Source of the DNA: Candidatus Kapaibacterium sp.
GTDB lineage: Bacteria; Bacteroidota; Ignavibacteria; Kapaibacteriales; Kapaibacteriaceae
Assembly: GCA_022842685.1 (NCBI GenBank)
Contig: JALHPC010000023.1
Location: forward strand, 1 to 43,651
Reading direction: 5' to 3'
Length of the DNA: 43,651 nucleotides
Shown here: piece by piece, positions 18,411 to 26,460 of the stretch
Layout: each line of letters starts with the position of its first letter
Numbering within the stretch: position 1 is the stretch's first letter
The notes under the pieces: model-generated
The model's database searches: none
Told to the model about the DNA's origin: nothing
What the model saw: the letters and a program-made list of their open reading frames with translations, nothing else
Made by a program: the position numbers and the translations under genes

Positions 18411-18890
18411 ATGATCACCGCTAACGACGTCCTTCAAGCACTCTACTCCGTCAAGGACCCCGAGATTCCCACCATTAGCGTGGTCGACATGGGCATCATT
18501 ACCGATGTAGCAGTGAACGCAGATGGCGTTGTGGTTACCATGACGCCGACGTTCGTTGGATGTCCGGCAATCGACGTGATGCGGGCCGACGTACAGTCGG
18601 CCGTTGAAGGCATGGGAGTAGCCAACGTAACGGTGAACGTAACGTTCGATGTGCCGTGGACTACGAACCGCCTTACGGAGGCAGGAAAGCAAGCACTGTT
18701 GAAGCATGGTTTGGCGCCTCCCCAGCCCTATGATCTCGAACTCGAGCTCACGGTGTTAGACCATATGGCATGTCCATACTGTGGCAGCACCAACACCGAG
18801 TTAAAGTCGCCTTTTGGCCCTACACTTTGCCGCTCGCTCCACTACTGCCATGTCTGTCTTCAGGCGTTCGAGGGCTTCAAGCCCGTGTAG
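18411..18890 (+). CDS. paaD: Phenylacetate degradation protein PaaD (MIP18/SufT-like)
   Basis: A 159-aa protein with an N-terminal MIP18/DUF59 domain (residues 1-90: VKDPEIPTISVVDMGIITDV, TPTFVGCPAIDVM, VTFDVPWTTNRL). A C-terminal metal-binding knuckle carries CPYCGSTNTE...CRSLHYCHVCLQ. PaaD is required for epoxidase activity and is thought to help iron or Fe-S maturation of the complex. It ends the paaBCD unit. PaaE, the reductase usually encoded next, is absent; a minus-strand gene converges from the right with 32 bp between stops. Confidence 0.92.
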   Translation: MITANDVLQALYSVKDPEIPTISVVDMGIITDVAVNADGVVVTMTPTFVGCPAIDVMRADVQSAVEGMGVANVTVNVTFDVPWTTNRLTEAGKQALLKHGLAPPQPYDLELELTVLDHMACPYCGSTNTELKSPFGPTLCRSLHYCHVCLQAFEGFKPV

Positions 18891-18895
18891 TTCGG

Positions 18896-18915
18896 TGCCC
18901 CATTATCAAGGGGCA
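18896..18915. terminator. Bidirectional hairpin between converging genes
   Basis: TGCCCC (18896-18901) pairs with GGGGCA (18910-18915) around an 8-nt loop in the 32-bp gap between the paaD stop and the receptor-gene stop. It has no U tract, so it is a weak or factor-assisted terminator. Confidence 0.45.
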
Positions 18916-18922
18916 AACAGCA

Positions 18923-21079
18923 CTACAGGCGCCAGCTTGATTGAACAAACCACTGTCGGCCAACAAGGCCCGGAATCAGGGTAGGATTGGCAATGTCGAG
19001 CAGGTTGTTGACGCCCGCTCCAATGGTCAGCGCCGAAGAATCGCCTATCGTAAACGTGTGAGTGGCTGCTAGGTTGAGCACGGTATAGCCTGGCACAAAC
19101 TCGTCGTCGCGGTCTAACACCCTACGCGTGGGGTCGCTCATAACGAAGCCATTTTTGTCGAGGGCCTCGTCGCCAAATCGCCCCACAAACTGCCAGCGAA
19201 CGTTGGCGCTGGTTGACTTGCTGGGCGAGTCCCACTGTAGCCGCATCGTGCCACTGTGCCGGCTACGTCCCCACAATCCTTGATAGGCGTCTCGTGTAAG
19301 GGGCGTCGATATCGTGCCGGCGGTGCCGGCGTCGATAGCACGAAGAACTTCGACGTCGGCCGCATCAAGGAACTGATAGCCGGCCTGAAGCGATATGCTG
19401 CCGAGGGCATCGGTGAGTGCTGCCACGTTCACGTTAAGTTCAACACCTTGCGTGTAGGCACGAGCAATATTTCTGTACGAGTACACGGCGCGGTCGTCAA
19501 CCCTGCCTGCAAGATAGAAGTCAATCAGGTTGGCAATGTCGTTCCTGAACGCCCGAACTTCGGCGTTCCATTGCATGATGATGGCAGAGGAGACTTCGTG
19601 GACGCCATCTTCGAAGCGGACGCTAAGGTCGTAAGATGTGCTGGTTTCCGGCTGTAGGTCGATACCAAGCCGTGCAGCGCCGATGAGGTCGTAGTTGGCA
19701 CCGGGCAAGCGGTTCGAGAACGCCAAGAACAACTGTCGGAAGTCTGGGGCCTTGAAGCCACGCCCTACCGAAGACCCAACGCGCACGTGGAAGGAGGGCT
19801 TCCAGAGAAGACTGAAGCGAGGCGACCAGGCATGACCGAACACGTTGTTTGCGTCGATGCGACCACTAAGCACGTATGACAGTTGGTCGATGGGCTGGCC
19901 TTCCCACTGCACAAAGCCTACACCGGTGCGATAGAATGGTCGTGCCGAGGCAGTGGAATCTACAAAGCGTGTTCCACCGATATCGTCGTACAACAACTCA
20001 GCGCCCATGGTCAGTCTGCCGGAATTCATGGGAAACGAGCTTGACTGGTCGAAAAATAAATCGTACTGGGTGTAGAGTCGTGCAAGCCGCCGTGACATAT
20101 CGTCGATGCGCCCAGCATTGCCTTGATCGACGTCGAAGTTGTAGCGTTCACCAAAGTGCGTCACGTATGCCGTTGTTTGCAGGCGGGCGTGTCCGTGCAT
20201 GTATTCCATGCCGGCGCTACCCGACACATCGAGTTGGGTAACGGCACCTTCGTTTTGTGCCACCTGTCCGAAGACGCTTTCAACAAAGCGTCCTCGGGTT
20301 TCGCTACCGAAGGCGCGCATGCTAGCGCGGGCTTTCCAGCCACCTGGAAGGCGCCACAGCAGCTTGGCGTGACCGGTGGCGTCTCGGAAGCCGGCGAAGG
20401 GCACTTCGGACGCTTGCAACGGGTCCGACGGGTTGGAGCTCCGAAGGGAAAAGCCCTCGGCAGTTTTTGCATTTACGAATGCAGATAGTTCCAGCGAATC
20501 AGAGGCCCATCCGGTTTCGACTTGTAGGTCGAGGGGCCCTCGTTGTGTGGCCTGAGCCGAGGTGCGAGCCGACCATCCGTCGGGAGGGCGTTTGGTGATG
20601 ATGTTGACAACTCCGGCGAGGGCTTCCGAGCCGTACATACTGCTCATGGGGCCCTTTACGACTTCGACGCGTTCGATGTTGCCCACGGAGATTCTCGACA
20701 TGTCGAGCACGCCGGCTACTCGGCCCACCATGGGCTGGCCGTCTATCAGAATCATGGTATAGTCGGCACCGAGGCCGTTCATTTGCAGACCGGTACGTAC
20801 AGTACCTGTAAGCTGAAGTCCTGTTTGCTCTTTGAGCAAGTCGCCAAGGTTCACCATGGCAGTGGTCTTGATGCGGTCGGCCCCGATTACCTCGACCCGC
20901 ACAGGCGAGTCTTTTAGCCGCACTTCATTCCGCGTTCCGGTAACAACAACCTGATTCGCACGGTACGACCGAAGCGAATCGGCAATACGTACGGCTTTGG
21001 TGGAATCGCTGGGATCGGCAATAGCCAGCGCGGGTGCAGCCGAGAGGGCAAGCAGGAGACAAAGGGCTGCAGACAACAT
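18923..21079 (-). CDS. TonB-dependent outer-membrane receptor
   Basis: About 718 aa from the ATG at 21079. A GTG two codons upstream (21085) is less likely because it overlaps a promoter-like box. A signal peptide (MLSAALCLLLALSAAPALA) is followed by a plug domain (VVVTGTRNEVRLKDSPVRVE, MNGLGADYTMILIDGQPMVG, IERVEVVKGPMSSMYGSEAL, NIITKRPP) and a 22-strand-type barrel. The SxxxGSEALAGVVNIITKRP run is diagnostic. Barrel hallmarks include SRGFKAPDFRQLF and the late FGDEALDKNGF to FTIGDSSALTIGAGVNNLLD. The end (GRQWFVQSSWRL) is a barrel last strand but finishes in Leu rather than Phe. It is probably a vitamin B12 or siderophore-type importer; the substrate cannot be told, and no cobalamin riboswitch was found upstream. 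It follows the large T9SS gene on the same strand by about 35 nt. Confidence 0.9.
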   Translation of the reverse strand: MLSAALCLLLALSAAPALAIADPSDSTKAVRIADSLRSYRANQVVVTGTRNEVRLKDSPVRVEVIGADRIKTTAMVNLGDLLKEQTGLQLTGTVRTGLQMNGLGADYTMILIDGQPMVGRVAGVLDMSRISVGNIERVEVVKGPMSSMYGSEALAGVVNIITKRPPDGWSARTSAQATQRGPLDLQVETGWASDSLELSAFVNAKTAEGFSLRSSNPSDPLQASEVPFAGFRDATGHAKLLWRLPGGWKARASMRAFGSETRGRFVESVFGQVAQNEGAVTQLDVSGSAGMEYMHGHARLQTTAYVTHFGERYNFDVDQGNAGRIDDMSRRLARLYTQYDLFFDQSSSFPMNSGRLTMGAELLYDDIGGTRFVDSTASARPFYRTGVGFVQWEGQPIDQLSYVLSGRIDANNVFGHAWSPRFSLLWKPSFHVRVGSSVGRGFKAPDFRQLFLAFSNRLPGANYDLIGAARLGIDLQPETSTSYDLSVRFEDGVHEVSSAIIMQWNAEVRAFRNDIANLIDFYLAGRVDDRAVYSYRNIARAYTQGVELNVNVAALTDALGSISLQAGYQFLDAADVEVLRAIDAGTAGTISTPLTRDAYQGLWGRSRHSGTMRLQWDSPSKSTSANVRWQFVGRFGDEALDKNGFVMSDPTRRVLDRDDEFVPGYTVLNLAATHTFTIGDSSALTIGAGVNNLLDIANPTLIPGLVGRQWFVQSSWRL

Positions 21080-21084
21080 TCGCA

Positions 21085-21092
21085 CAAAAATA
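21085..21092 (-). promoter_or_regulatory. -7 promoter box directly before the TonB receptor start
   Basis: On the minus strand TATTTTTG matches TAnnTTTG exactly and is separated from the ATG by 5 nt. If used, the transcript would start at or next to the start codon (leaderless). No -33 TTTG is obvious. Confidence 0.4.
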
Positions 21093-21115
21093 ACCTTGGT
21101 TGTGCGAAGGCAGGG

Positions 21116-24100
21116 CTAGCGAAGCACGGTCACGCCAATCGTCACAACGCTGCCAAACGGATCGAGGAGTTGTGCATAGTACAAGCCACCGGCAAGCCAG
21201 GGCATCGAAATATCGACGGTGGTAGGGCTGGCATCTTCGATACTGCGCTGGATCCCACGTTCCCATACGACCGAACCATCAAGAGCTACAAGGCGCAACA
21301 TGTGCTGTCCAGGAGCTGTACCGCCAACGACGAAGCGGATAGTGCTTGCATCGGCCTGTACGTCGACGTTAAGCGTGGCCTGCTCGAACTGACGCATGAA
21401 TCGTTGACCTATGTTGCAACCAGTAACCGAGACGGTGCCTGCGGCCGTGACGGTGTTAGGGCAGGTAACGTTGCCATGCCACGATACCTCGTCGATAACG
21501 ACGGGAGTGGACACACCGGTGCCAAGCAGTGCAGTACCACGTAGGGTTGTAACGCGTTGAGTAGGCGTAAGAACTGCTAGATCGTCGATCAGAAGATATG
21601 TGCATCGAGTGCCACCGCACGTTGCATACGTTACCTGACCTGCGTCTGCCCCCGTGGGCAAGAAGATCGTCACATCATTGACTAACAGCAGCCGAAGGTT
21701 TGTAATCACGAGTGGAAGCATTGATGGGTCGACATCAACGAAGATGGGAATGGCAACATTGGCGGTGCCGGCTGGTGCCACAGCCGAACCCACACGAAGC
21801 GTGATGGGTGGGTTGTCGACTACCGTTACCGTAACCCGCGCACTGGTTTCGCAACCGCCGGCATCGATGGCGCGAACGGTATACGTAGTTGTTTCGGTGG
21901 GAGAGGCAAACGGTGCCGCCGACAAAGGGTCGCTTAGTCCTTGTTGCGGCGTCCATTCATAGCGAAGGGCCGTGCCGTCGGCTTCAAGGCGAACCGAACG
22001 GCCGCGGCATAGCACAGTATCTGGAGTAACACGCAAATCTGCTAGCGTCGAAACGGTAACCGTCATAGAGTCAATAGCCGAGCAACTTCCCAAGCTACCC
22101 ATCAGGTAGTACGTTGTGGTTTCACTAGGGGCCGCAAGTGCCGAAAGGTCGGTCGGATCCGAAAGGCCGACTTCGGGATACCACCGTGTGTTGGTCGTGT
22201 TGCTTACACCGAGCAACTGCGTTACTTGTCCAGGACATATCCACCTATCGGGGCCTGCATCAACGGATACGGTGTTGCCAACGGTAACAACCAGGGTGGC
22301 CGACGTCGTACAGCCATTGGGTCCGGTAGCAGTTACCACATAGGTCGTGGTCTCGCGCGGCCACAGTCGGGGTGCTGCAGACGTAGCGTCGTCGATGTTG
22401 TCGGCTGGCGTCCAACGCAGTTGAACACCTGCCGACACTTCGGCGCTCGCAGTCACGGTATCGCCCCTGCAAATCACAGGTACGGATGTTACGCTGAGCC
22501 TTGGCGCTTCGAGCACGGTGATGGTAACCGAGTCGGTAGCGGTACAGCTACCAACCCACACTTGGACGTAATACGTCGTGGTGGTTGAGGGGCTTGCAAC
22601 AGGGGTGGCTGTCGTTGGTTGATCGAGCCCATCTGTGGGCCACCATCGAATGCTGTCGGCGGCTGCGCTTATGGCGCGTAGTGTAACCGAAGTACCGGCG
22701 CAGATGGAAGTATCTGCACTTGTGCGCAATTGTGTCGAGGCAACGACGGTTGCCACAAGGGTGTCAATGAATACGCAGGTGTCGCGTTCGATACGAACAA
22801 CAAACACCGTCGACGAGTCGATGGTAGCCCACGGTGAGGCGCTTGTGGGATCGTCGAGCGCGTTGGCAGGCTGCCATGAGTAGCGGGCACCACCTGATGA
22901 AGTTAGGCGAACGCGGCCGCCACGGCATACTGTAACGTCGGGACCGGCCTTCATTTCAATGACGCGAACGGTAACGGTTGACGTATCGGCGCAGCCGTTG
23001 TCGGTGGTGCCAATAACGGTATAGCGTGTGGTAAACCGTGGCGACACCGTAGGCGAGGCGGTTTGGGCACCCGTGATGTTGATGTTCGGCGTCCACGAAT
23101 ACCTGTGTGCACCCATTGCCCGAAGAGTTGCCGATGCCCCCTGACAAATCTCGATAACGGAATCGGTCACGACGACGGGGTTAGGGAAGACATCAAAGGA
23201 AGTGGATGTTGTGTCGGCGCCAAACGCATTACGAACTACGAGTGTAGCAGTATAGCTGCCTGGCGTGGGATAGCAGATGGGGCCGGGGAAGCGCCCATTG
23301 CCTTGGCTGGGGATACCGCCAGGGAAGGACCACTCGTAGGTTTCGATAGCGCCGGAGGAGATGTCTGTAGGTGGTAAACATTCGCTGGCGCAGCGGTTGG
23401 GCATGGCAAAGCTGGCGCGTGGAGCTTGGCAGCCGTCGTTGGTGGCAGCATCGGGGAAGAGGGACGTACCCATGAAGTTGGGTAATCCGTTGCGAACGCG
23501 TCCTTCGGGTAGCGCAATGGAGTTATGGGCCACGTCGATGGAATCGGGGTCGATGCGCCATGGCCGCTGAATGACGCTAAGCGTGCGCTCATTGGGGTTG
23601 CCGATATAGATGCGCCGATCGGGGCCTAGCTGCATTGGCACCCACAGATTACGAGCATTAATGGTATAGAGCCATTCGATACTCGATGGAGCGGCCGAAG
23701 GTGATGATAGGTCGGTGCGGAAACGGTAAAGATTGGTTTCCATAGCCGACGTAGTGGCGATGAAGACGTAGCGAGAGTCATGGGAAAAGGCGGCACCATA
23801 ATGTGCCGAGGGTTCTCCGTCGGGGAACAAGCTCGTGCCGTTACTTACAACGCCCGAAGCGGGGTCGTATGCATAGAGTTGTGAATTGCCGGACGTGGAC
23901 GTAATAACGAGGCGGCGTCCATCTGGCGAGATGTGCATTTGGCCGGCATCGCGAATAATCAGGCTTGGATTGCTACCGTCGGACTGAACGAAGGTGCTGT
24001 GAACGCGGACGCTATCGACGCGGAATGACAGGAAGTGGCGGCTGGAGCGGCGTCGAACAACAACCCAATACCCTTCGCCTTGACAATCGCGAGTAGCTGT

Positions 24101-24613
24101 TAGGTGTTCGGTGATATCATCAACTACCGTCACATTCTTGAGGGTCACGGCTCCCAAACCGCGTTCGCGTTTTAGGTCAACAATCGAGTAGGTAAGACAA
24201 AAGCAGCGTCCATTGATGGTGTTCGACGTAATGGGAGCTGAGTTAAAGATGTAGTACACAAACGGGTTGCCGGGGGCGGGAACGATAATCGTTTGGCTTG
24301 TGGAGGGGTCGCCACTCAGTCCTGTGCCGTCCAGCATCACCTCGTGATTACGGTTCCACACCGTTTGTCCGTTCGTGTAAAACAGCAGGGCTCCGGTAAC
24401 TGGATCGCTTTGTGTGGCGCACCCTTCATCTGTTACTAACGCACCGTCGGTAAGGGGCACTGCGCTACCATCGCGAAACGTGACACCGGCGTTCTGACCA
24501 AAGTACCAGTTCCACGTTTCGCGCTGTGCCCAAGCCGATGAAGCACAAGCAGTTAACAGCAACAATGCGGCGGCGGTGGCACGGAACAAACGATATGGAA
24601 TAGAGCTATGCAC
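21116..24613 (-). CDS. Large T9SS-secreted propeller/PKD/Ig-repeat protein
   Basis: 1165 aa from a GTG start that opens a signal peptide (RLFRATAAALLLLTACASSAWA, cleavage before QRETWNW). Residues 30 to about 390 start WYFGQNAGVTFRDGSAVPL, a common beginning of Bacteroidota secreted proteins with a WD40-like propeller (SPDGRRLVITS, SHDSRYVFIATTS). A PKD domain follows at about 400-480 (YEWSFPGG, GSYTATLVVRNAFG). Six Ig-like modules come next, each with a Cys near the start, 'RYSWTP..GLxDPxxAxPxAxP', 'TTTYxV' and usually a second Cys. Then a cohesin-like domain (ITLRVGSAVAPAGTANVAIP) and a C-terminal sorting region (MLRLVALDGSVVWERGIQ to TVLR). There is no visible enzyme motif. It sits just upstream of the TonB receptor on the same strand, so the two may be co-expressed. 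Confidence 0.82.
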   Translation of the reverse strand: MHSSIPYRLFRATAAALLLLTACASSAWAQRETWNWYFGQNAGVTFRDGSAVPLTDGALVTDEGCATQSDPVTGALLFYTNGQTVWNRNHEVMLDGTGLSGDPSTSQTIIVPAPGNPFVYYIFNSAPITSNTINGRCFCLTYSIVDLKRERGLGAVTLKNVTVVDDITEHLTATRDCQGEGYWVVVRRRSSRHFLSFRVDSVRVHSTFVQSDGSNPSLIIRDAGQMHISPDGRRLVITSTSGNSQLYAYDPASGVVSNGTSLFPDGEPSAHYGAAFSHDSRYVFIATTSAMETNLYRFRTDLSSPSAAPSSIEWLYTINARNLWVPMQLGPDRRIYIGNPNERTLSVIQRPWRIDPDSIDVAHNSIALPEGRVRNGLPNFMGTSLFPDAATNDGCQAPRASFAMPNRCASECLPPTDISSGAIETYEWSFPGGIPSQGNGRFPGPICYPTPGSYTATLVVRNAFGADTTSTSFDVFPNPVVVTDSVIEICQGASATLRAMGAHRYSWTPNINITGAQTASPTVSPRFTTRYTVIGTTDNGCADTSTVTVRVIEMKAGPDVTVCRGGRVRLTSSGGARYSWQPANALDDPTSASPWATIDSSTVFVVRIERDTCVFIDTLVATVVASTQLRTSADTSICAGTSVTLRAISAAADSIRWWPTDGLDQPTTATPVASPSTTTTYYVQVWVGSCTATDSVTITVLEAPRLSVTSVPVICRGDTVTASAEVSAGVQLRWTPADNIDDATSAAPRLWPRETTTYVVTATGPNGCTTSATLVVTVGNTVSVDAGPDRWICPGQVTQLLGVSNTTNTRWYPEVGLSDPTDLSALAAPSETTTYYLMGSLGSCSAIDSMTVTVSTLADLRVTPDTVLCRGRSVRLEADGTALRYEWTPQQGLSDPLSAAPFASPTETTTYTVRAIDAGGCETSARVTVTVVDNPPITLRVGSAVAPAGTANVAIPIFVDVDPSMLPLVITNLRLLLVNDVTIFLPTGADAGQVTYATCGGTRCTYLLIDDLAVLTPTQRVTTLRGTALLGTGVSTPVVIDEVSWHGNVTCPNTVTAAGTVSVTGCNIGQRFMRQFEQATLNVDVQADASTIRFVVGGTAPGQHMLRLVALDGSVVWERGIQRSIEDASPTTVDISMPWLAGGLYYAQLLDPFGSVVTIGVTVLR

Positions 24614-24641
24614 GCAAGCGGCAATATACTTCGCTGAGGGG

Positions 24642-24722
24642 ACATGTAGCGCATAGTTACGGCCTGCGGCCAGTTACGGCCTTCGGCCAGCTACGGCCTG
24701 CGGCCAGTTACGGCCTGCGGCC
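24642..24722 (-). repeat. Hairpin repeat array, GGCC-stem type, reverse orientation
   Basis: Four cores at 24661, 24678, 24695 and 24712, each GGCC-TGC-GGCC (the second has TTC), separated by AGTTAC/AGCTAC: period 17 nt. Read on the minus strand the core is GGCC-GCA-GGCC and the spacer GTAACT, the same triloop and spacer as the array at 30181-30401. An eroded fifth unit at 24642-24654 reads ATGCGCTACATGT on the minus strand, close to the ATGC-stem unit of that array. Confidence 0.9.
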
Positions 24723-24816
24723 GGCGACGGAGTCGTCCTCGTGCTGGAGCAGCGGTAATGCCGAAGGCAGGTTAGCGGTACCTATGACTGAATGCCGGGC
24801 CTAGGCGCAGAGCCAA

Positions 24817-24979
24817 ATTCCAGCCCGCCGTTAACGACGGGCGTGGTAGCGTTTGCAAACAAACGTGGAAGCGTATTGTTGAAAAGGTGGTCGCGTTCTG
24901 GATTGCAGGGTGGAAGCGACTTGCACTATCTCATCGATGTTGTTGGGCATGACGCCCGTCAGTTATAGCGGGCTGGAAT
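24817..24979. repeat. 163-bp element with 28-nt imperfect terminal inverted repeats
   Basis: The left arm is ATTCCAGCCCGC (24817-24828), 7 nt, then GACGGGCGT (24836-24844). The right arm is the reverse complement, ACGCCCGTC (24952-24960), 7 nt, then GCGGGCTGGAAT (24968-24979). The 12 outer and 9 inner positions match perfectly and only the 7-nt middle differs. The left arm is itself nearly palindromic around CGTTAACG. The interior (about 107 bp) encodes nothing obvious. It resembles a small non-autonomous mobile element (MITE) or a structured RNA. No flanking target duplication is evident. Confidence 0.6.
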
Positions 24980-24995
24980 GTGGCTCTGTGCGTCC

Positions 24996-25029
24996 CGCGA
25001 AGCGTCCCGTGCAACGTCCCATGCAGATG
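24996..25029 (+). repeat. Three 12-bp hairpin units with GNA loops
   Basis: CGC-GAA-GCG, CGT-GCA-ACG and CAT-GCA-GATG follow each other with TCC between them (12-nt period). Both arms of the 3-bp stem change together, while the loop stays GAA or GCA. It may be a short relative of the 17-bp array family. Confidence 0.5.
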
Positions 25030-25125
25030 TAATTCAGTAGTTCCTACGTAACGGATGGGGTACCATGCCGGGCGAGTTTTGCGGGAGAGAACGGGACGTG
25101 CTATACATCAAATCAACATTGCACT

Positions 25126-25530
25126 ATGGTACCAATTGGTTCAATTATCGCCTACGTCGGAACGCTCGAGGCACTCAAGGCGGACAACCCTGATTTCCTA
25201 CCAGCCGAGGGTCAAGAACTCAGGTCTCGTGACTATAAGCACCTAGCAAGAGCCTTAGGTGCCACTGGCGAGACGATTCGCCTTCCCGACCTGCGAGGTC
25301 GCTTCCTGAAGGGCGTCAACGGCACTGATAAGGTGTTGCAGACTGGAGGATCCACGACTCATGTTCACAGTGCCAGCTGTAACGAATCGGGAGCTCCGCA
25401 TGAAGTACGAAACGGAGGACGTCACACTGGTAGCAATTCGGCTGGAAACCATACTCACGTCGTTACAGTGTCCGAGAACAACCACGAGCCTCCGTTCACG
25501 AGCGTGAGGTGGATTGTGAGGGTAAGATGA
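25126..25530 (+). CDS. Phage tail-collar-domain-like protein
   Basis: 134 aa with the layout of tail-collar/short-tail-fibre proteins. It opens MVPIGSIIAYVG, has PDLRGRFLKGVN at about residues 55-66, a His/Gly/Ser-rich part (THVHSASCNESG, NSAGNHTHVV), and ends SENNHEPPFTSVRWIVRVR, the usual 'NHxPPY...' closing strand. In phage such domains form trimeric fibre tips; bacterial stand-alone copies (microcystin-dependent-protein-like) are of unknown role. No signal peptide is seen and no other phage genes are nearby. Its TGA overlaps the next ATG (ATGA, 25527-25530), so it is translated together with a predicted outer-membrane protein, which suggests a surface function rather than prophage debris. 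Confidence 0.72.
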   Translation: MVPIGSIIAYVGTLEALKADNPDFLPAEGQELRSRDYKHLARALGATGETIRLPDLRGRFLKGVNGTDKVLQTGGSTTHVHSASCNESGAPHEVRNGGRHTGSNSAGNHTHVVTVSENNHEPPFTSVRWIVRVR

Positions 25531-26369
25531 GCATTCGCAGTGTAAACATGGTGCTAGTGATTCTGGTCGCATTCCTCGAGAACTCGATCTTATCTGGTCA
25601 AACGCAGCCATTCTCAAAGCCAAGCGCCTCGTATGGTGCAACTGTAACTGTCGCATCGGGCGCAGGAGAATTGAGCGCTCTACATGTTTCAGCTAAGTAC
25701 GGTCCGGCAAGATTCGTCCCAATCACGAAAGAGATAAAAGGCCGCCTACGTAAATCAGGTCTCGATCGCTGTGATTGCGAAACAGAAGAGACTGTTTCCG
25801 GTACGGTCACGACGCGATCCGAAGGACTTGACACAGTAACACGCTATCTTGTCTCTCTGACACCATCGGTTGGTTTCAAAGTACTTTCAGGGATATCCGT
25901 AGATCAGCGACTGACATCTGAGAATTATGACGTGTCGGGTGTCGTGGGCGGGTTCGTTCTTAACTTCACTCCGACTATACTATGGAGCAATTGCACAGAA
26001 TTCGCCGACATAGATGCCGTTCTTCCAAGGCCGTTTATTGCAGGCTTCGTAACGCCCCTTGCAGCAGGTTCGAAGGCCTTCCTAATGAATCCCGATAGAT
26101 TCGTTGAGAGTCCGGAATCACGGCAAGCGACAATGACTTTTGGTGGGGCCGTGCTGGTTACGATTCAAACGGGTTTGGCTATAACTGTAGGTCGATCGTT
26201 CTCGATTTTTGGCGGAATATCGTGGGAGTATCTGAGATACTCTAACGTTACCTACCAGACGTCAAGTTCGGCGATAAGTGAGAGTACCAGACAATTGCTT
26301 GAGACAACTTCTCGGACTGTGTTGAATGGCGTACCCACTTATGCGGTCGGCATTAGCTTCAGTATTTAG
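25527..26369 (+). CDS. Predicted outer-membrane beta-barrel protein
   Basis: About 280 aa. The start at 25527 overlaps the collar gene's stop and opens a signal peptide (MVLVILVAFLENSILSGQ). The rest alternates polar and hydrophobic residues (YLVSLTPSVGFKVLSGISVD, SFSIFGGISWEYLRYSNVTY) and ends YAVGISFSI, like an 8-10-strand barrel with a final aromatic/hydrophobic strand. One Cys pair (DRCDCE) lies in an N-terminal loop. No specific family is recognised. Its neighbours are the collar-like protein upstream and a small beta protein downstream; the three form a cassette with more A/T-ending codons than the flanking genes by eye. Confidence 0.6.
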   Translation: MSIRSVNMVLVILVAFLENSILSGQTQPFSKPSASYGATVTVASGAGELSALHVSAKYGPARFVPITKEIKGRLRKSGLDRCDCETEETVSGTVTTRSEGLDTVTRYLVSLTPSVGFKVLSGISVDQRLTSENYDVSGVVGGFVLNFTPTILWSNCTEFADIDAVLPRPFIAGFVTPLAAGSKAFLMNPDRFVESPESRQATMTFGGAVLVTIQTGLAITVGRSFSIFGGISWEYLRYSNVTYQTSSSAISESTRQLLETTSRTVLNGVPTYAVGISFSI

Positions 26370-26387
26370 TAGTTTCCTTGAATCTGA

Positions 26388-26460
26388 CGAGATCTCGGGC
26401 GCTCGACAATCTTTTTGCGTCTATTAACCCCTTTTTCAAAGAAAAAACAAGGAGATAGTT
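26388..26460 (+). promoter_or_regulatory. Leader with palindrome, A/T hairpin and ribosome-binding site
   Basis: The 91-bp gap contains the palindrome CGAGATCTCG (26388-26397). A hairpin TTTTTC-AAA-GAAAAA follows (26432-26446), ending just before the ribosome-binding site AAGGAG (26449-26454), 6 nt from the ATG at 26461. The A/T hairpin could keep the binding site open or mark processing. No good -7 box is seen. Confidence 0.35.

Larger units (their letters stand above)
24614..25125. other. 512-bp intergenic mosaic of repeats
   Basis: I see no gene here. From left to right it holds an eroded and four good 17-bp hairpin units (24642-24722), remnants of the opposite-orientation unit (24759-24786), a 163-bp element bounded by 28-nt inverted repeats (24817-24979), and three 12-bp hairpin units (24996-25029). 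It separates the minus-strand T9SS/receptor genes from the plus-strand collar-protein cassette, so promoters for both directions must also lie in it. Confidence 0.7.

Noticed and set aside
24614..25125. tRNA or riboswitch (cobalamin) upstream of the TonB receptor operon
   Set aside because: No cloverleaf or B12-box-like sequence could be recognised; the stretch is explained by repeats.
25126..25530. Prophage remnant
   Set aside because: Only a collar-type domain is present. No capsid, tail, integrase or attachment-site repeats were found, and the gene overlaps a non-phage gene.
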